64,000 nt of DNA from Tritonibacter scottomollicae (GTDB lineage: Bacteria; Pseudomonadota; Alphaproteobacteria; Rhodobacterales; Rhodobacteraceae), in contig NZ_PVUF01000016.1 of NCBI RefSeq assembly GCF_003003215.1, positions 1-64,000 on the forward strand, given 5' to 3'. Position numbers and translations under genes: made by a program. The notes beneath the pieces are model-generated. The model worked only from the letters and a program-made list of their open reading frames with translations, did not search any database and was not told where the DNA came from. The number at the start of each line of letters is the position of its first letter. The first letter of the stretch is position 1. This document shows, piece after piece, positions 61,096-64,000 of the stretch.

Positions 61096-62225
61096 CAGGA
61101 CAAATTCTCCGAAATTCGCTTTCTGAGCTCCTTTGCAAGCTCAATGGCTTTAGGCGACAGCGCCTTGTCCTTCTCTTGAGCGTACTCGATCCAAAGCATT
61201 TTAAGGGCCTCGTCTATTTCATCTTCCAATGCTGATCGTGTCTCAGCGCAAACCAATATACCGAAGTCACCCGAAGTGGACAGAAACCCACTTTCTTCGT
61301 CGAGTTCGATTTCAAAGCTCAGTGGAGGATATACTGATAGGTAGCCGTCGTTGTGTTCGAAATTTTTTACCGTGATGGTGGAAAGATCAAGCTCGGTCAC
61401 ATCATCCACATCTGAAACCAGAGTAGGGTCACTCTTCTCGTCATACTGGATGTTGCCGTGGATCTGGATTTGCCCTCGGGCATTTTCTAGTAGGGTTGGT
61501 TCGAAATCGTCTTGGTAAAAGGCTTGAACCGTGCGCCCACTCAGAAGTTTCAGAGACAATGACCTTTGAACAAAGTCCATCTTTACAAGAGTACCAATCA
61601 GATACCCAGGCGTCTCTCCTAACTCATGCACTTTTCCGGCAGCTTCAATATTCTCAATTTTGTCTAAGGCGTCCTTGCCACCCAAGAGACATCGTTGCTT
61701 GTAGTCCTCAATAGAAAGTATTAGGCCAGATCTCTTCGGGGGTTGCGCGGCTTTATATCGCTTCAGGATCGCTGAACGGTAAACATGATCAGGAACGACT
61801 TGGGAGACATCGGTGACGTTTCCTGCTTCGATCGCTTCAGTAAGCAATGTAAACTTATTCGCAACAGATTTTATTTCGTCTTCGTTGAAGAAATCTTCAG
61901 ATGGATCGCCAATCTCCTGAGGCAGAGCGTACCCACCGCTTTCGGGAATCTGGCAAATTAGAGCGAATGTCTTCTCGACTTCGCGAGATACCCTCGCCCT
62001 TTGCTTCATAACGTCGCCACGTTCTTGTTTTGCCAAGAGATATACAATCTGTTGAATGTTATCTAAGGCACGGACCATGACTTGGGCAGGCAAAGTGTGC
62101 CCGGCGGTTCTAGGGCCTTCAAAGTGCAGGCGGATGTTTCTCTCGTCCATAGCTGAAAATCCAACCAATTCAAGCTGACGGCTTCCCAATCCAATCAGGG
62201 AGGCCATGTGATCGCGTCCAAGCAT
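61095..62225 (-). CDS. Uncharacterised protein coupled to the HicA-like gene (possible large antitoxin partner)
   Basis: 376 residues from the ATG at 62225; an ATG at 62207 is an alternative. It is acidic, soluble and AT-rich. An N-terminal part (SAMDERNIRLHFEGPRTAGH; QVMVRALDNIQQIVYLLAKQ) is followed by a central beta-rich region (GYLIGTLVKMDFVQRSLSLKL). The C-terminal ~80 residues (FEIELDEESGFLSTSGDFGI onward, ending LWIEYAQEKDKALSPKAIEL) look like a HicB-type or small antitoxin domain. HicB antitoxins are normally ~70-150 residues, so this would be an unusually large partner. The function is inferred only from coupling to the downstream gene. Confidence 0.65.
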   Translation of the reverse strand: MLGRDHMASLIGLGSRQLELVGFSAMDERNIRLHFEGPRTAGHTLPAQVMVRALDNIQQIVYLLAKQERGDVMKQRARVSREVEKTFALICQIPESGGYALPQEIGDPSEDFFNEDEIKSVANKFTLLTEAIEAGNVTDVSQVVPDHVYRSAILKRYKAAQPPKRSGLILSIEDYKQRCLLGGKDALDKIENIEAAGKVHELGETPGYLIGTLVKMDFVQRSLSLKLLSGRTVQAFYQDDFEPTLLENARGQIQIHGNIQYDEKSDPTLVSDVDDVTELDLSTITVKNFEHNDGYLSVYPPLSFEIELDEESGFLSTSGDFGILVCAETRSALEDEIDEALKMLWIEYAQEKDKALSPKAIELAKELRKRISENLS

Positions 62226-62886
62226 GTACTGTCAAATAGGTGTGAGAGTAAACACGCTAAGGAAACCTCCCATCAATGACGTTGATGCATGTGTTCTACA
62301 CACCATGTACGAATAGTTCGTTTCATCGTGTCAAGAAGGATCTAGGCCTCGTGACAGAGCGCTAATGCAGCTTGTTCAGCCCTCACGGCATCGCGTGGCA
62401 GCCATGATTTTGCAAAGGCAGGTATCTTCAGCATCTCTGCCGCTGGTGCAACCCGCAGCATCAGCAGATGACACCTCACCTTGATGAGCGTCTGCTTCCG
62501 GGAAAGTGGCCAGGTAAATTCGCACTGGCAGCATCTTGGGAGCGGGCCCCTTTTCTATGGCCGCTTCGGGGCTGGCTGCTGTCAGCTGACGGCTGGAACC
62601 TGGTGCGGAATCGCTGCGACTTCGCTGCCGCACCGCCGCATGTCCACTTAGAGCCCAGTTCGACCGATGCTGCACTATGCACGGATGACCAAATGTTGCA
62701 CAAAACTGCCGTTGGCGGCGCAGGTAACTCAGCTCGTTGATTTTCTGCAGTTGCGGACGAGAAGCGTCACTGTTCCGCTAAGCCGCCATCCAGCGCGAAG
62801 GTCATTAAAATTCATTGGCGGCCCATAAGCTTTTGAAAAACTGGCCATTCGTTGAAGGTGCTCCCCTGGATGGTTGCCCTGAGAGT
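62226..62886. other. Right edge of the accessory island, no supported gene
   Basis: The first ~120 bases probably hold the promoter of the HicA-like operon. The rest is GC-rich with recurring words (GGCCATTCGTTGAAGG, GCCGCCAT...) similar to 58.3-58.8 kb. No gene or RNA is recognised. Confidence 0.4.
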
Positions 62887-63690
62887 TCACGCCGAACGCG
62901 ATGCTAGAACAACGTTGGCGCTATGGGGGAAACGAAGCGCGGAACCATCATACCAAGTTCCGAACCCCTTTAGGATATCGTCGTGCAGTGTCGCTCTGTC
63001 AGCGGGGGTCATTGCCGCTATGCGGTCGGCAACCGGAGTGGCCATCATCAATCCGTTCACAAATGCGGACCCATCTTCAGCTTCAAGATCAAGAACAACT
63101 TTCTCAACGGCGACCTGCCCGAAACCTGCGCCTTCGAATACAGACCGCATCTCATCGGGATCAGGAAAGCCACAAACGGCACGGATCGCTCCGGTTGTTT
63201 CTTCGCCAAAATGCCTGCCAAAGGCGGTAACCTGTGCCTGCATTAAAGGATTTTCCTCCAACCCACGCGCCGTGCAAAACACAGCCTGGCCACCTGGCTT
63301 TATGACCCGCAAACACTCGGACAGCGCGCCGAGCTTGTCTGGAAAGAATTGAAGGCCTTGCTGACATATGACAACATCAAAACTTTCATCATCGAAAGGC
63401 AGGCGTTGTGCATCTGCGGAATGGAACGTTGCGTCCAGCCCTGCCGAGCGTTCTTTTGCCACTGCCAACATGCCAAGATTGATGTCACCGCCAGTCGCCG
63501 TGACACCGGATTGTGCTGCCAGTCGCGCGACAATGCCTGTTCCGCACGCAAGGTCGAGAAGACTGTCGCCGGAGGCAAGGTCGGCGCGCACAATTACGTC
63601 GTTGGCCCACGGCGCAAAAATGACGGGTACGAGGTATTCTTCGTATCGTTCGGCCATGTTGCCGCTGAGTTGCCATTCCGTGTTTGTCAT
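62887..63690 (-). CDS. Class I SAM-dependent methyltransferase (UbiE-like)
   Basis: 267 residues. Methyltransferase domain type 11: motif I LLDLACGTGIVARLAAQSG, acidic end of strand 2 in GGDINLGML, motif II FHSADAQRLPFDDESFDVVI and motif III LRVIKPGGQAVF. It methylates an unidentified small molecule; the UbiE-like order does not prove a quinone role. It stands alone, with the thioesterase gene upstream in the same direction. Confidence 0.88.
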   Translation of the reverse strand: MTNTEWQLSGNMAERYEEYLVPVIFAPWANDVIVRADLASGDSLLDLACGTGIVARLAAQSGVTATGGDINLGMLAVAKERSAGLDATFHSADAQRLPFDDESFDVVICQQGLQFFPDKLGALSECLRVIKPGGQAVFCTARGLEENPLMQAQVTAFGRHFGEETTGAIRAVCGFPDPDEMRSVFEGAGFGQVAVEKVVLDLEAEDGSAFVNGLMMATPVADRIAAMTPADRATLHDDILKGFGTWYDGSALRFPHSANVVLASRSA

Positions 63691-63784
63691 GTTCTGCCCG
63701 CCTCAGTTCTGAACATTCAAATTTTCTTCGAATTGTCTTTTTGCAGCCATGCATTCTGCCATCAGATGAAGTGAAGGCTGTGTC

Positions 63785-64000
63785 CTATCTCTGTTGGGTG
63801 GCTTCTTCCTGCCAGGCGTCCGCCCTCTGCCGGACTTCATCCGGAATGTCCGTTGCTCTGCGTGTTTCCAGACTCAGCATCACACATTTGAACACTGTTT
63901 CAAACGCCGTTGCATCGTCTTCGGACCTTACAAGCCGGTGCCGGAAAGTGATGGATTTGGCACCCATCTCAATGATCGATGTCTCCAGCCGAATTGCATC
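63785..64000 (-). CDS. Acyl-CoA thioesterase, 4HBT/hotdog family (5' part outside window)
   Basis: The last 71 residues of the protein are visible; the frame is open to the window edge. AIRLETSIIEMGAKSITFRH and a following VFKCVMLSLETRRATDIPDEVR are typical of the 4-hydroxybenzoyl-CoA thioesterase/YbgC-like hotdog family (strands 3-5 and C-terminus). The active-site Asp and N-terminal helix lie outside the window. Confidence 0.8.
   Translation of the reverse strand, partial: DAIRLETSIIEMGAKSITFRHRLVRSEDDATAFETVFKCVMLSLETRRATDIPDEVRQRADAWQEEATQQR

Overview
The window looks like chromosomal DNA of a marine alphaproteobacterium of the Roseobacter group (Rhodobacteraceae). The evidence is the GC-rich codon use, a two-gene cobalamin-dependent methionine synthase, a class II (B12-dependent) ribonucleotide reductase, HisZ with short-form HisG, ribH2 behind an FMN riboswitch, and DUF1489, DUF6522 and SlyX proteins typical of the family. 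Genus and species cannot be fixed from the sequence alone.

Layout. 1-4.1 kb is an accessory patch: the end of an IS3-type element, then a MmeI-like restriction-modification gene broken by one in-frame TGA, stopping at the 3' end of a tRNA-Val(CAC) gene. 4.2-11.2 kb is core metabolism: an HU-like protein, an Lrp regulator divergent from a leucine dehydrogenase, and split metH. 11.3-26.0 kb is the most unusual part. It is a putative surface-matrix locus with a type I secretion ABC transporter and adaptor, two probable non-RTX substrates (a repeat-rich acidic protein and a Gln/Asn/Gly low-complexity protein), a LuxR/CsgD-like regulator, and a polysaccharide operon (UDP-glucuronate decarboxylase-like protein, galE, membrane GT2 synthase, GH26-like hydrolase). 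A long AT-rich regulatory region with a perfect CtrA-type box separates the secretion operon from the regulator.

26.0-37.5 kb carries two catabolic units. One is a GntR regulator with a hydantoin-racemase-like protein and an NCS1 transporter. The other is a sugar ABC operon with a SIS protein and a PfkB kinase, divergent from a ROK repressor with a perfect 9-bp inverted-repeat operator. 37.6-56.9 kb is mostly housekeeping: FMN riboswitch-ribH2-Fe-ADH, fbp, a HAD hydrolase, a Na/Pi transporter, a phosphatase, tRNA-Val(TAC), dnaE, DUF995, slyX, hisS-hisZ-hisG, DUF1489 and nrdJ. 56.9-62.9 kb is a second accessory island, with part of it clearly lower in GC. It holds an orphan Lon-like AAA ATPase, an unknown protein, a DUF2026-like protein and a HicA-like gene coupled to a large partner. 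The window ends with a methyltransferase and a truncated thioesterase gene.

How it works together. The strongest candidate for an undescribed system is 11.3-26.0 kb. My inference is that one regulator region coordinates export of amyloid- or fibroin-like proteins by a dedicated non-RTX type I secretion system with synthesis of a polysaccharide, giving a protein-plus-glycan matrix. No CRISPR array, rRNA or replication origin was seen.
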